Of a stretch of 64,000 bases of DNA, positions 46,761 through 57,572 are shown piece after piece. The DNA is taken from NCBI GenBank assembly GCA_020631735.1, contig CM036168.1:100336036-100400035 (forward strand), read 5' to 3'. Numbering within the stretch: position 1 is the stretch's first letter; every line of letters starts with the position of its first letter. The translations under genes were made by a program, and so were the position numbers. The notes beneath the pieces are model-generated. The model saw only the letters and a program-made list of their open reading frames with translations. It was not told the origin of the DNA and did not search any database. Source of the DNA: Saccharum officinarum. Taxonomy: Eukaryota > Streptophyta > Magnoliopsida > Poales > Poaceae.

Positions 46761-47000
46761 GAAGAAGGCGCTCATCACATACGTGGGTACAGTACGGGCT
46801 CAAATAACATAACGTTGAGGGTTGAGTTGGTTTCTGTAGACTACGGATAGGATTGTGGTCGGTTTATTTTTCTGTTGAATGCTATTATGGATTGGAGTGG
46901 TTACGGGTTGGATTTCAGCCCACTAACAGGGTGGCCTAAAGAGGTGCTTTCAGAAACTTCATGCTTTTTTAACTGCTCTACGATGAGTTTATGGAGCAAA

Positions 47001-47014
47001 GTTTGTGAACCAGT
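47001..47014. repeat. LINE target-site duplication, left
   Basis: GTTTGTGAACCAGT, repeated exactly at 47739-47752. Confidence 0.9.
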
Positions 47015-47738
47015 TTTTGTCCATGCTGTTTGGAAACTTAAGATACCTCCAAGAGTTCAAATCTTCCTATGACTTTTATCTAAGAATAAATTGCTCACAA
47101 GGGATAATCCGGCTGTAGATGACAAAACCTGTGTTTTTTGTTCTGAACCAAAATCAATTTATCACCTGTTCTTTGAATGTTGTGTAGTGAAGAGGCTTTG
47201 GTATGAGCTCTCTGAGTGCCTGAGCTTAAATGGTGAATGGTCATATGAAGCAGTTGCTTCCTTATGGTTGTCTAATAAGAAACATTTGTTAACAAATGTG
47301 ATTTTTGCGGCTGCCTTATGGTGCTTTTGGAAACTGCGTAACCAGATTTGTTTTCAGAAGGAGATTTGGACAGGTTTGAAGGTGCTGATGCCGTGGATTT
47401 CAAGACACTGAGAGGATGGAGACCAACGTTTACTGGAGCAACAGAGGAGGAGCTGATGTTGGTGATCCAGAAGATGGAACTAAAAGCGGCTTAGCCTCCT
47501 GGAATATGCTGGCATCAGTCAAGTCTACCAATATTGGAATCTCAGCCTTCGGAGTTGGTCTGCAACGCTGTGATTCAGTCGAGTTCTAGTGCTTTTCTGT
47601 TTGAAAACTCGATGTTGGAACATGTAAACGCTTAGTTATTTTCTTGCTTTGGCGGCCGTGCCGATACGCAAATGTTGTAAACGCTTTAAAATATGCTTTA
47701 TGTTCAGTAAAGCGAGGAAACCTCTTTTCTAAAAAAAA
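47015..47738 (+). mobile_element. 5'-truncated L1-type LINE
   Basis: A 724-bp insertion between perfect 14-bp duplications. It encodes the C-terminal zinc-binding region of a plant LINE reverse transcriptase (zf-RVT): WKLKIPPRVQIFL, then CVFCSEPKSIYHLFFEC, VKRLWYEL. One in-frame TGA follows IFL (at about 47071). The 3' end has the usual TTCAGTAAAGCGAGGAAACC leader to an A8 tail at 47731-47738. Truncation at the 5' end is normal for LINEs. Confidence 0.92.
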
Positions 47739-47752
47739 GTTTGTGAACCAGT
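47739..47752. repeat. LINE target-site duplication, right
   Basis: GTTTGTGAACCAGT directly after the A tail. Confidence 0.9.
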
Positions 47753-48115
47753 CTCAAAAAAAGCTCTTAAAATCTGGGCTTTTGGAGCACCTTTTTATAT
47801 GCTCTCACAAAATTATTGGCAGAAAATACAATGTTGGGACTAGCTTGTTTACCAACTTGGCCTCTCGTTATTGTTTATTTTGCATGACCTTACACTAATA
47901 GTCCGCCAGTGATTATTAAAAGGGGCGAGATTATATAGAAATCAAGATAGAAAATTACTCCATTCGTCTTAAGTTGTAGATTGTTTTAGTTTTTCTAGAT
48001 ACATAAATTTTGCTAGTGCAACTAAGGTGCTGTTTGGTTCGGCATTTTCATCCCACCACCGATTCACAGCGTGAGTCGTTAGCGTTGCTTTGCGTTTGGT
48101 TGGGCCCGGTGGTAA

Positions 48116-49098
48116 GGCCAGTCTCAATGGAGTTTCATGAAGGGTTTCATGCACATTAAATGAGATACCACATCAGCAGATGAGAAGTTTTTGCATGAAA
48201 CAAGCAGGAGAGAGAAGGGAAAGGTTTCATCCCCACGACACGAGTGAGCGGTGTTTCCAACGTCTGGGAAACCAGACGAAACCTGCGTTGAGACGGCTGA
48301 TTCGTTTCATGGGCTCCTCCTCCGTCGCGGGCGAGTCCGTCACGGGTGAGTCCGCCGCGAGCCGAGCACCTCCTCCGCGGTCACAGCTCCACCGCAGGCC
48401 AAGCAGCTCCTCCACGGGCGTCGGGCAGGCTCTGCTCCATGCTTCGCCGCAGGCCGAGTAGCTCCCCCACGGGCGTCGGGCAGGCTCCGCTCCATGGCCC
48501 CTGCTCTCTCTCTCTCATGGTGGCCGTGGGGGGCGGCGCCGCCGGCTGGGAACGGTGTGGGGGCGCGGCGCGGCTGTCCGGGATGCCGATGCCGCCGGTT
48601 GGGTGAGCTCGCGGGGCCGCGGTCATGGCGGCCGCGGGGGGCGGCGCCGCCGGCTGGGAGCGGTGAGGGGGCACGGCGCGGCTGTCCAGGATGACGACGC
48701 CACTGGCTGGGCGAGCTCGTGGACCTTGGCGCGTCGCTGCACTGGTCCTACGTCGCTGCACTGGTCCCTCTCTTCCCCGCATGGAGGACGTGACTCCGCC
48801 GGCCGCGGCTTCGAACTCCTACGTGACCTATGACTCGTCGCGGATGCACGGCAGCCTGCTGGTGGTTCCATGGGCGTCCATGGTCAACACGGCCATGGGA
48901 TTCGTCATGTTCACAGGTGAGCCGAGCCTGGCTGACGGCAGGGAAGAGAGGGAAGGGAGAGACACCGGTGGGACCCATGAAAAGACTAAAATAAACATAT
49001 GAATCTGTGTAATGAAACTATGCACTGAGAGCTACCTGTTTCATGTTAAGTTTCATGTCTTGAAAACTGGAAGATGAAGCCTTGCACTGAGACTGGCC
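48116..49098. mobile_element. GGCCAGTCTCA MITE (983 bp) with captured DNA
   Basis: Ends GGCCAGTCTCAATGG and GCACTGAGACTGGCC, flanked by TAA at 48113-48115 and 49099-49101. The outer ~190 and ~130 bases are typical of this grass MITE (GTTTCATG repeats). The centre (about 48310-48960) is foreign, very GC-rich DNA. Confidence 0.75.
48310..48960 (+). pseudogene. Captured GC-rich exon-like fragment
   Basis: It contains an imperfect 108-bp tandem duplication (units from 48516 and 48624). Next comes a frame ending YDSSRMHGSLLVVPWASMV ... FVMFTG, which meets an ideal 5' splice site ACAG|GTGAGC at about 48917. Composition is gene-like and unlike the AT-rich MITE around it. I do not recognise the source gene. 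Other short frames here have stops. Confidence 0.45.
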
Positions 49099-49366
49099 TA
49101 ATAGATTATAGTGCAAACTGATCCAGTCCAATACAATTCCGTTCCCCCTCCCCTCCCCGTGTTATCCGCTCGCGGACTCAATGAAATCAGCGCCATTCCC
49201 CTGCAACCGCGAACCAAACAAATCCTGCTATCGTTTCCTTTGCAATGGCTAACGCCGGTAGTTGATTGCATTGCCGTTCCTGCACCCACCACTGAACCAA
49301 ACAACACCTAAAATATACACTGTCTAGATAAGACAAAATGGTCTATAATTTGGAATTTAAGGAGTA

Positions 49367-51059
49367 TAAATCCGTTCATCTCATTATCGATCATCAAATC
49401 AGCCGTTTATAAGCCAACCGACAATAAAATAGGAAGTTCTAGAAAAAGATATCCACTTTACTTGCAAGTATAGGAAAATAACATTAGACTATGCAAAACT
49501 ATTTACGTATTGTACACAAAATACTTGTGACTAAAAAGATCATCCTAAAGGGCCATTTGGTAGCGAGAAATGGTTCTGATTCTAACTAGAAAAGAAAGAA
49601 TCATTGTCAAACAATCAGGCCTGAGAAACATTTTCAAAATGATTTTTGTTTTCACACTACTCAATCAAATCATTAAAACACTCAAGTCTCCATTAGCGAA
49701 TGCCCCTTCTCCCTTCATTTAGTTTTTTTTGTAGAATTCAATTTTAATCGAAAGCAAACAAGCCCTAAGTGTCTAGTCGAAATTTCATGTCCATTGAGTT
49801 TTCTATGTCGGACAGCTTTTATGCTCGGATCAGGTACTGACTAGCAGCTCTATAGTAATGGCCTAATGGGCTGGGCTAGAAACTGTCCGGTATATACGAG
49901 TCAGGCCGAAGTATATGTTGGGCTAAGGCCGCTTGGATAAATGTCACAGGCTTTGCAGTCGCCTCCAGCGACCCTGTGCTCAGGGCGAACCTGTCGCCGG
50001 CGGCACCGGCTGCATGCACCCGCTGCAGCTCCCCCGCGCGCCGTCACCCTTGATATCGTCGACGATGTAGTGGACATCGACAAGTTCGTCCACGCCTGTG
50101 ACCTGGCGGCAGGCGGATCCAGATGCCGGTCTCCGAGACCCTGTGCCCCTGCGCCCACCGTTACGGTCTGACTCCGAGCCGGCGCGACGAGCCTGGCTGT
50201 GTCGTGTGCATGGACTAGCTTCAGTCCGAGACGATCGGACGAGCGCTGTCGTCGTCACGCCGTGGTACCACGTGGCTCGGGGTCGAGGGCAGGGGCACGG
50301 GGCACCTGCCCGCTCTGCCAGGTGCCCGTCACAGGCACCGACGACGGCCTTGTCAAGTTGTCTTGTGCCATCTCCCCGGTGGCTGGCCGGACCAGCCTCC
50401 GTGGGTGTGTTGCGGCCTTGCGGGGCACGTTTAAAGGTCAAGTCCTGCCGCCTGCGAGGGTTCGAGGGGATGTGCACTAGGATGACAAAATAGAGGCTTG
50501 GTCCAACACACACAACGCGAGCAAGGGGTCATTTGGTAGCGCTCCTACAACAGCACCAGAGCTCTTTTATGGCTCCACCTACCAAACGGCTCCTTCGATA
50601 ACGGGATATTTAACTTTTTGTCATTATAACGGATGACACCTCTTCAGATATCACTCTTACAATTACACTTACATATTTGCCACTACAAAGAGAAAAACAC
50701 TACACAATTGACACTTTTGCCTACTTGGCACGCCACAGACGCACGCCACGGTGGATCTTAGTCAGTATACCCATGGCAAATGACCAGGCTGCCCCTCGCT
50801 ATGGGTCAAGGCACTCCCATCCCAGGTCTCCGCTCCCGTTCGCTCCTACTTTCTCTGACCGCGACCCGCTCAGTTTCGTGGCGACGACGCGAGCCCTTCG
50901 ACGGGGACGGCGGCAGCAGAAGCCACAGGCGAGCCCTTCGGCGATGATGGCGCGGCAGCACAAGCCATAGCCCACAGGCCTCGCCTCCCCATCTCACACT
51001 TGCCCTGCCCGGAATCCCGCACCGCCCTAGCTCGCTCCTTCGTTGGCCTTCCCCACGGC
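49367..51059. other. Intergenic DNA with GC-rich island
   Basis: No gene recognised. AGGGCCATTTGG ... CAAACAAGCCC at about 49550-49767 looks like a MITE. A GC-rich island at 49930-50470 could be a captured or decayed gene but has no domain I know. Confidence 0.4.
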
Positions 51060-52311
51060 TATTGGTATAAATTAATGCACACTCTACTTTATCCGCAAGC
51101 ACACATATAAAGTCTACCGATGTAGCACTTCACCAGGATGACCCAGTTTTAATATCGAAACCAAAGGAACGGAGTATGGTCTTCTTAAATCTTAAGCTTT
51201 AATCCTTGAGTAGCTATCAAGGACTGAGAATTTTGAAGGTAGAGGGGATCACTAAGGCTGTCTAATTCTACTTCAAGTATGAAATGCTAATAGTGTTTTT
51301 GATGGAGAAATTGTCATAGGAGGTCATAAGCAGAGTATGAATTCTCCTACCAATAAATTATTCTGCTAGTCCTACAAACGGGATAGTGGGCTATAGAAGA
51401 ATCAATAAGGCTATAAGAGTCACCCTTGCGAACTACCACTGAAATCTGGAATATATGGTACATTCATGAGCTATCAAGTCTAAGCCCGCGCTTACACCCT
51501 CTAACTCCTCTAATCCTAGCACTACTAGAATTAAAGTACTCAAATGAGTCACAAACCTCAAGAACAATATGAACAACTTGAAAATAGACGTTGATTACCA
51601 GAGAGATCTAGATGCAAGATCTTGAAGAACTTGAATCCACAGGTACAAGATGTTGAAGAAGATCCGATAGGCCGGAGCTCCTTGTAAATCTCCTCATTTT
51701 CTCTCTCTCTTCTAGTTCTAATTCAAGACTAGATTCTATTCCTAAACTAGAGCGAGAACTAGTCTTCTTCTTGATCGCTGGCTCTTCAATTTTTCTTCTA
51801 TGATTTCTAATTCTGTTGGAGGTTCTGATCTGGAGAGATTGAATGAGGCCTAAGGGTCTAGAGGCCGCTTTATATAGCCTTGGGGGATCAACCGTGGCCC
51901 TTGGATGAAACCAACCTTCACGTAGGGTTGAGATGCATCATAGGAGGCGGTAGAGGCAGCTTGCAAAGGAAGAAGTTGTGGCGGCATGAGGGGAGCCTGG
52001 TCGGCCTAGGGTTAGGGCCGGTCGGCCCCACCTAGCAGCAGGTCGAGGTGGGCCGCCTTGTGGAGTCTTCTGGTGTCTTCTAGAATGTCCTTATGTGGCC
52101 GTGACGTGGAGATAAGTCCGATAGGCATGGGTTCCTTCTCATGGAAGATATCCCTTTCCTGCATTTTCCTGTTTAATCCCTGAAAAAATCACAATTCACC
52201 AAAATTCATGAAAATTGTCAGTAGAACCCCTATTCTAAGGTGGGAATCATATTTTTATCCTTTTTATATATTTAGTTGACGGTTTATAATGATAGTTAAT
52301 TACCGTCAACA
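51060..52311 (-). repeat. Athila 3' LTR (left copy, about 1252 bp)
   Basis: Matches 60000-60588 over its first ~560 bases (TTGGTATAAATTAATGCACA). Its right end is ACCGTCAACA, next to a polypurine tract. In element orientation it begins TGTTGACGGT, with the complement ACCGTCAAC 26 bases on, so the LTR start can fold into a hairpin. The first G of the left end is mutated (TA instead of TG). Confidence 0.85.
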
Positions 52312-52323
52312 ACTTCCCCACAC
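52312..52323 (-). other. Athila polypurine tract
   Basis: On the minus strand AGTGTGGGGAAG directly upstream of the 3' LTR. Confidence 0.7.
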
Positions 52324-52384
52324 TTAGTCTTTGCTCGTCCTCGAGTAAAGGTTGAATTACCTCAAGACATAACTTTAAGATAAG

Positions 52385-52658
52385 TAGGGATGAAAACGGA
52401 TCGGATACGGACAGATATCACTGATATCATATTTGTTTTCATATTTATGTCCGAATTCGGATTTGAATACGGATAGTATCAAAATGTGGATAGGATACGA
52501 TTGGATATCGACATCATAAATATGTGATTTAAATATTCGGATACGAATACGGTATCGGATGTTAAATATCCGGACTCGAATACGAATGGATTAAAACCCA
52601 TCTAAACGGATTCGATCTCGAATACGGTCGGAAAATATCCGTACCGTTTTCATCCCTA
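52385..52658. mobile_element. hAT-like MITE (274 bp, 8-bp duplication)
   Basis: TAGGGATGAAAACGG and CCGTTTTCATCCCTA are perfect 15-bp inverted ends. AAGATAAG flanks both sides (52377-52384 and 52659-52666), the 8-bp duplication of hAT elements. The interior is rich in CGGATACG/CGTATCCG steps. It inserted into the Athila 3' non-coding region. Confidence 0.9.
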
Positions 52659-52666
52659 AAGATAAG

Positions 52667-54294
52667 ACATCAACAATAGACCTCTCCCAGTCATACCTAT
52701 ACTGCGGGATTCAATGTGTCTACCACAACACTTTGGGTAGTTGAAGAATAGAACATCTTGAATTTGATCACCTTCTTTCTGTCAGTCAAGTCAATTAGAG
52801 ATTTTTACACAAGTTTAAAATAAAAGCATAATTCACCTTCTCCCTATGTAGCTCACTCAAGTCACTCATATGTAGTATTTATGGAATCCTCTCCAAGGCA
52901 TAAATGACGGGTGCCTTAAAACATCCTATCTCTAAAAGTTGTATCTGGAGTGCAAGGTATGATCAAGGATATAGCACTTTTACCTTGCATTTATTGCTAG
53001 GTCAAAACTCGGACCCACAGAGGGAATTGTCATACTCTTAGATCAAGATGTGCATGTGTGCGGTATATAGTGGCTAACTTATTTCTACTTTGCTCCTTTG
53101 AGTGTATATCTCTCTGTTTTGAAGACTTAAAAAATTATACAGAGGCTTTTAAGATTATGGGCTATCGTTGTTTTTCTTCTTCTTTCTCTTTTTTAAGTAC
53201 TTGCGTATCTTTTTTATTTTTGCATAGCCCAAGTCTTTTTTTTGCATGTAACAGAAAACTTATAGAGAGATATTGATCAAAGAACTTAGAGCATTTATTC
53301 AACCTATAAAATATTTTTAAATGGTAAGACATGTTTTTGCGTACTCTCAATGTAGGAATAGCAGATGCATGTAGAGTGTAAGTGATCTTGATCTTGGGAG
53401 CATGAAAAATCTCTCGACACAGGTCAACAAGGTTTGACAAAACTCAATACAAAAATAAAAGGCTTATAAGCTGGTCTTAAAAATTTCTCATGTAAGGCTT
53501 TGGTAGGATATTACTCAACTACAAAGGAGAAGTGAAACTATTAATTTTACAAGTTTAAAAATAAAAGTTCTCCAAGGAAAAGACTTAAAGATTTAGGTTC
53601 TCTTATTCTACTATCTTATATCCCACAACAATTTAAGCAATGTGGGGTCCCTAAAACGGTTCCAACAGTAACAAGACTTCTAGGAAAAGTGTTGTGTGAG
53701 TGTATCTTTAAATTATATCAAAGTAATTTATTCCTTTAATCAGGATTAATAGATCATGTGTTTATTTAGGGAATTCTTAATTTAATTCAAAATAGAAGAT
53801 TAAATAGTGAAAAATAGAATGTATGGAATGTGTACCGAACCGTGGATGAAGGAGGAGGCAAGGCATGGCGACAGGGGACCGGTTGGCCTAGGCTGAGGCC
53901 CAGTCGAGGCCCGCTTCATCGTGCGAGGTCTTGGCGACGTTTGCTTCTGTGTTCTTTTATTTTCGCGACCAAATCTTCTCTGGTAATCCCGTGATCTTCC
54001 CCACACTTATTTCCTGTTTTCTTTTAAGCGCAACATGTGGAGACAAGACAAAATATTTCAATAATAATAAAGAGAGAAAACACTTGACTCTAATAAAACT
54101 TTATTGATATCATTTAAGGCACTTATTACATATCTAGCTAATAATAGAACTCTCACACTATAACAACTTGATAACTCTAAATAATAAATCTCACTTTTAA
54201 TAAAACTCTCACACTCAAACGACTTTGTGCCTTATCAATCTACTAACTCATACTCTCTCTATTCTTCATCTTTCTCTAACTCATCAAGTCTATG
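52667..54294. other. Athila non-coding region
   Basis: About 1.6 kb of AT-rich sequence between the extra ORF and the 3' LTR. No gene recognised. Confidence 0.5.
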
Positions 54295-55122
54295 TCATAG
54301 AGTGTTTGCAAGAGTTTTAGTGTTTTTCTGCCTGATGACTAGCTTATCGATCCTAGCATTAGACTTTGCTATCGTGTCAGCTAGCGTAGCCATTAGGCCT
54401 CGAGTCTGCTCGACAGTCTGATCAGTCATAGAGCTGGATTCTCTCAATCGGGTGAGCAGTTGCCACTGCTCACCTAGCCTTCTATCTAAGGAGTTTATCA
54501 TCTTCTCTTGATCATATATCCTCTTCTCCTGTTCTTGTAGCTTCTCTTTTTGATCTTCTATCTCCATCCCTTGCTCTTCTATCATCTTCTTCAGCTGCAC
54601 TGTGGTAACTCTAGGCTGCTTAGGCTCGTGAGAAGAGGAAGAAGACGATGAAGATCTCTTCGTAGGAGGAGTGATACGAATCTGATCTGGGTTGGCTCTA
54701 ACTCCTTCGAAAGCAGGACGAAGAGTGGTAGATTTGTATTTGGCGCAGGTTACATCTCCAAACTTGTTGGTCTTCAACCCCGTCAGCGTCTCATTGGGCT
54801 TGGGATGAAGAAGAGCAATTTCTTTAGACGTGTTGAACTGGCGAGATCTGTCTGTGACAGTGTGGCATGGAGGAGGTGGCTCTAGCCTAAGCGTAGAAAC
54901 TTCACGAGTGTAGAAAGATTGTTGCGGAGGGTGCTCCCGCTGAGTTCCTGAGGATGCAAGGATGATCTCCTTAGATGGCATGGTGGCAAGAGGCTTTGGC
55001 GGAACAACGGCGAGCGGTTTTGGTGGAACAATGGCGAGCGGTTTTGGTGGAACAATGGCGAGAGCCATTGATCTGTTGTTGGAGTTGCGCTCATTAGAGT
55101 TGTTGTTGTGTTGGCTAGCCAT
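54295..55122 (-). CDS. Extra Athila ORF of unknown function (275 aa)
   Basis: An intact ATG-to-stop frame in the same orientation as pol, between integrase and the 3' LTR, the place where Athila elements carry an envelope-like ORF. It has an Asn/Ser-rich start, three tandem 8-residue repeats (PPKPLAIV type; 24-bp DNA repeats near 55000-55070), a Ser8 run (about 151-158), then a long Glu/Gln/Lys coiled coil (about 170-235). I see no signal peptide or membrane segment, so calling it an envelope is not supported. Being open while pol is broken is notable. Confidence 0.6.
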   Translation of the reverse strand: MASQHNNNSNERNSNNRSMALAIVPPKPLAIVPPKPLAVVPPKPLATMPSKEIILASSGTQREHPPQQSFYTREVSTLRLEPPPPCHTVTDRSRQFNTSKEIALLHPKPNETLTGLKTNKFGDVTCAKYKSTTLRPAFEGVRANPDQIRITPPTKRSSSSSSSSHEPKQPRVTTVQLKKMIEEQGMEIEDQKEKLQEQEKRIYDQEKMINSLDRRLGEQWQLLTRLRESSSMTDQTVEQTRGLMATLADTIAKSNARIDKLVIRQKNTKTLANTL

Positions 55123-55431
55123 TGGAGGAGGAAGAAAGCTTCGCTGCTGGTTGGAGGCTTCGTAGATGGAAAGTTATGAGTCTAGGGGCAAGCAGGGGTC
55201 TGGTTTTATAGTCCGGATCAGCTTGCAGAAGGGTTCAATCTAGATTGGATGGCTTCGGTACGAGGACGAAAAATTCACAGATCACGGCTGCATAACTGTC
55301 AAGAGGATAAGATAAGAAGGGACTCGAGAGACGACGTGGGGCGAACCATGCCCAGAGAGGGCCGATCGGCCTGTCCTCAGGAGATCCCGCGACCAACTTT
55401 CTCGTGGCGCCTAATAACTCTTAACTAACCT

Positions 55432-56193
55432 CTAAAAACTATCCCTCGGTGTACGAAACGTATCGGAGGTGGCAGATATGTAATATTTAAGGAAAACGAG
55501 GAATTGGATGACATCCAACTCCTCAGGACTTTTGTTAGATTCTAGAAAAATTTTAAGGCGTTGTCCATTTACCTTGAATAACGTACCTTCGTCATTTTGA
55601 AGTGTTACTGCTCCATGTGATGAAGTTGCCACCACCGTGAAAGGTCCTTCCCACTTGCTTCATAGCTTTCCATGTCCGAATAGCTTTACCCTGGAATTAA
55701 AAAGTAGTACCTTGTCTCCTGGAGTGAAACTCTTCTTCTTGATTCTTTTGTCATGCCACCTTTTGGTTCTTTCCTTGTAAATCTTCACATTGTGGTATGC
55801 TCGTTCACGCCATTCATCGAGTTCTGAGAGTTGCTTTTTCTTCTAACTCCTGTGGCTTCTAAATCCATGTTCCATCTCTTGATCGCCCAGTGGGCCTTGA
55901 ATTCAAGCTCTACTGGTAAGTGACAAGTCTTTCCATAGATGATTTGATAGGAGGACATTCCTAATGGTGTCTTGTTGGCTGTGTGGTAGGCCTACAGTGC
56001 ATCAGGAAGCTTATCTTTCCACATCGTTCCCATCTCGTTGACTATCTTCTGTAGAATATTCTTAATTTGCTTATTCGATGTTTCTGCCTAGCCACTTGTC
56101 TGGGGGTGATAAGGAGTAGCAACGTTGTGATGGATCCCATGTTTTGACAGATACTTTTGAAAGTTCTTATCAGTGAAGTGGGTTCCTCCATCA
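55432..56193 (-). pseudogene. pol: Athila Pol: integrase C-terminal remnants
   Basis: Shifted pieces continue the integrase after the frame is lost at about 56194. The last open piece (55432-55635: VATSSHGAVTLQNDEGTLFKVN) resembles the usual end of Athila Pol. Stops and shifts lie between. Confidence 0.6.
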
Positions 56194-57078
56194 CTAATTA
56201 CCATTCTGGGTACTCAAATCTTGAAATATGGTTTCTTCAAACATCTTAGAGTTCTTGGCGTTCGCAGCATGACATGGCAAGGCTTCTACCCATTTGGAGA
56301 CGTAGTCGACCGCAACCAAGATATACTCGCAATTTCTTGACTTCAGAAACGGCCCCATGTAATCGATTCCCCAAACATCAAAGAGCTCAATCTGAAGGTT
56401 GTTGGTGAGTGACATGGCATCTCTGGTGTTGATATTACCGTGCCTCTGACATGATCCACACCTTCGGACAAAGTCCTTTGTATCTTGGTACATGGTTGGC
56501 CAGAAGAATCTACTTTCCCAGATTTTTGCATGTGTTCGGAATGCTCCATAATGTCCTCCATATGGTGATGAGTGACAGCGTTCAATGATCTTGAGTCCTT
56601 CTTCCACTGGTACACACCTTCTGAGCAACCCATCTGAGCATACTCTGAAAAGGTACGACTCATCCCATAGGTGAATGCGACTTTCATAAATGAGCTTCTT
56701 TTTGTTCCCTCCTGGTGGTACATAACCTGCAACTATAAAATTGACAATGTCTGCATACCAGGGGTCAGATCTGTTAACTTGAAAGAGCATGTCATTCCTT
56801 AGTGAATCATTTATGGGTAATTCCTGTGGATCTTTAAATTGCATTCTAGACAAGTGATCAGCAACAAAATTTTCTACTCCCTTCTTATCTTTTATTTCTA
56901 AGTCAAATTCTTGGAGTAGTAAAATCCATATAATCAAACGTGGTTTAGCATCTTTCTTAGTGAGCAAATATTTAAGTGCAGCATGATCAGTGTAAACAAT
57001 CACCTTGGCTCCAACCAAGTAAGATCTAAACTTATCAATAGCAAAAACAACAGCCAAGAGTTTTTTCAGTAGTAGCAT
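56194..57078 (-). pseudogene. pol: Athila Pol: RNase H and integrase (partial)
   Basis: Begins within RNase H ([31 protein letters not shown]), then the H-H-C-C integrase zinc finger ([11 protein letters not shown] ... CGSCQRHG) and the start of the catalytic core (WGIDYMGPF). The frame ends early at 56194. It is separated from the preceding piece by a length change in the T6 run at 57061-57066. Confidence 0.8.
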
Positions 57079-57162
57079 AATTAAGTTGAGGTCCTATCAA
57101 AGTTTTGCTAGCATAAGCAATTGCATGATGTTTTTTATCTTTATATTGTCCTAGCACTGCTC

Positions 57163-57528
57163 CTACAGCATAATCACTTGCATCACACATAATTTCAAAA
57201 GGCAATGACCAATCGGTGGTTGAATGATTGGTGCAGAAGTGAGTGCGAGTTTCAAAGTTTCAAAAGCTTTCAAGCATGCATCATCAAATTCAAAGGGTAC
57301 ATCCTTAGCCAGTAGATTTGTAAGCGGTCTTGCAATATAAGAAAAGTTTTTAATAAACCGACGATAAAATCCAGCATGGCCTAGAAAACTTCTAATCCCC
57401 TTGACATTAACAGGAGGAGGTAGTTGTTTAATTACTTCAATTTTAGCTTTATCTACCTCAATTCCACGTTTAGAAATTAAGTGTCCCAGCACTATTCCCT
57501 CTCTAGCCATGAAATGATATTTTTCCAA
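57163..57528 (-). pseudogene. pol: Athila Pol: RT C-terminal / connection part
   Basis: GIVLGHLISKRGIEVDKAK, IRSFLGHAGFYRRFIKNFS and LTNLLAKDVPFEFDDACLKA mark the RT thumb and connection region. Shifts break it at both ends (near 57527 and near 57215). Confidence 0.8.
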
Positions 57529-57572
57529 TTAAGGACTAAGTGCTTTTCTTCACATCTTTGCAAAAACCTTGT

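Larger units (their letters stand above)
48026..49308. mobile_element. Tourist/Harbinger-like element (1283 bp) inside the Stowaway
   Basis: Ends GGTGCTGTTTGGTTC and GAACCAAACAACACC (14 of 15 inverted), flanked by TAA at 48023-48025 and 49309-49311. It is itself split by the next element. Confidence 0.75.
47958..49364. mobile_element. Stowaway MITE split by a larger insertion
   Basis: CTCCATTCGTCTTAAG at the left, AATTTAAGGAG at the right, each flanked by TA (47956-47957, 49365-49366). The halves are 47958-48025 and 49309-49364; CTAGATACA and TGTCTAGATA arms match. Everything between is a nested insertion. Confidence 0.75.

Noticed and set aside
49980..50513. A 177-codon minus frame and overlapping plus frames in a GC-rich island
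   Set aside because: No domain recognised in any frame and no splice or start context; kept only as a GC-rich island.
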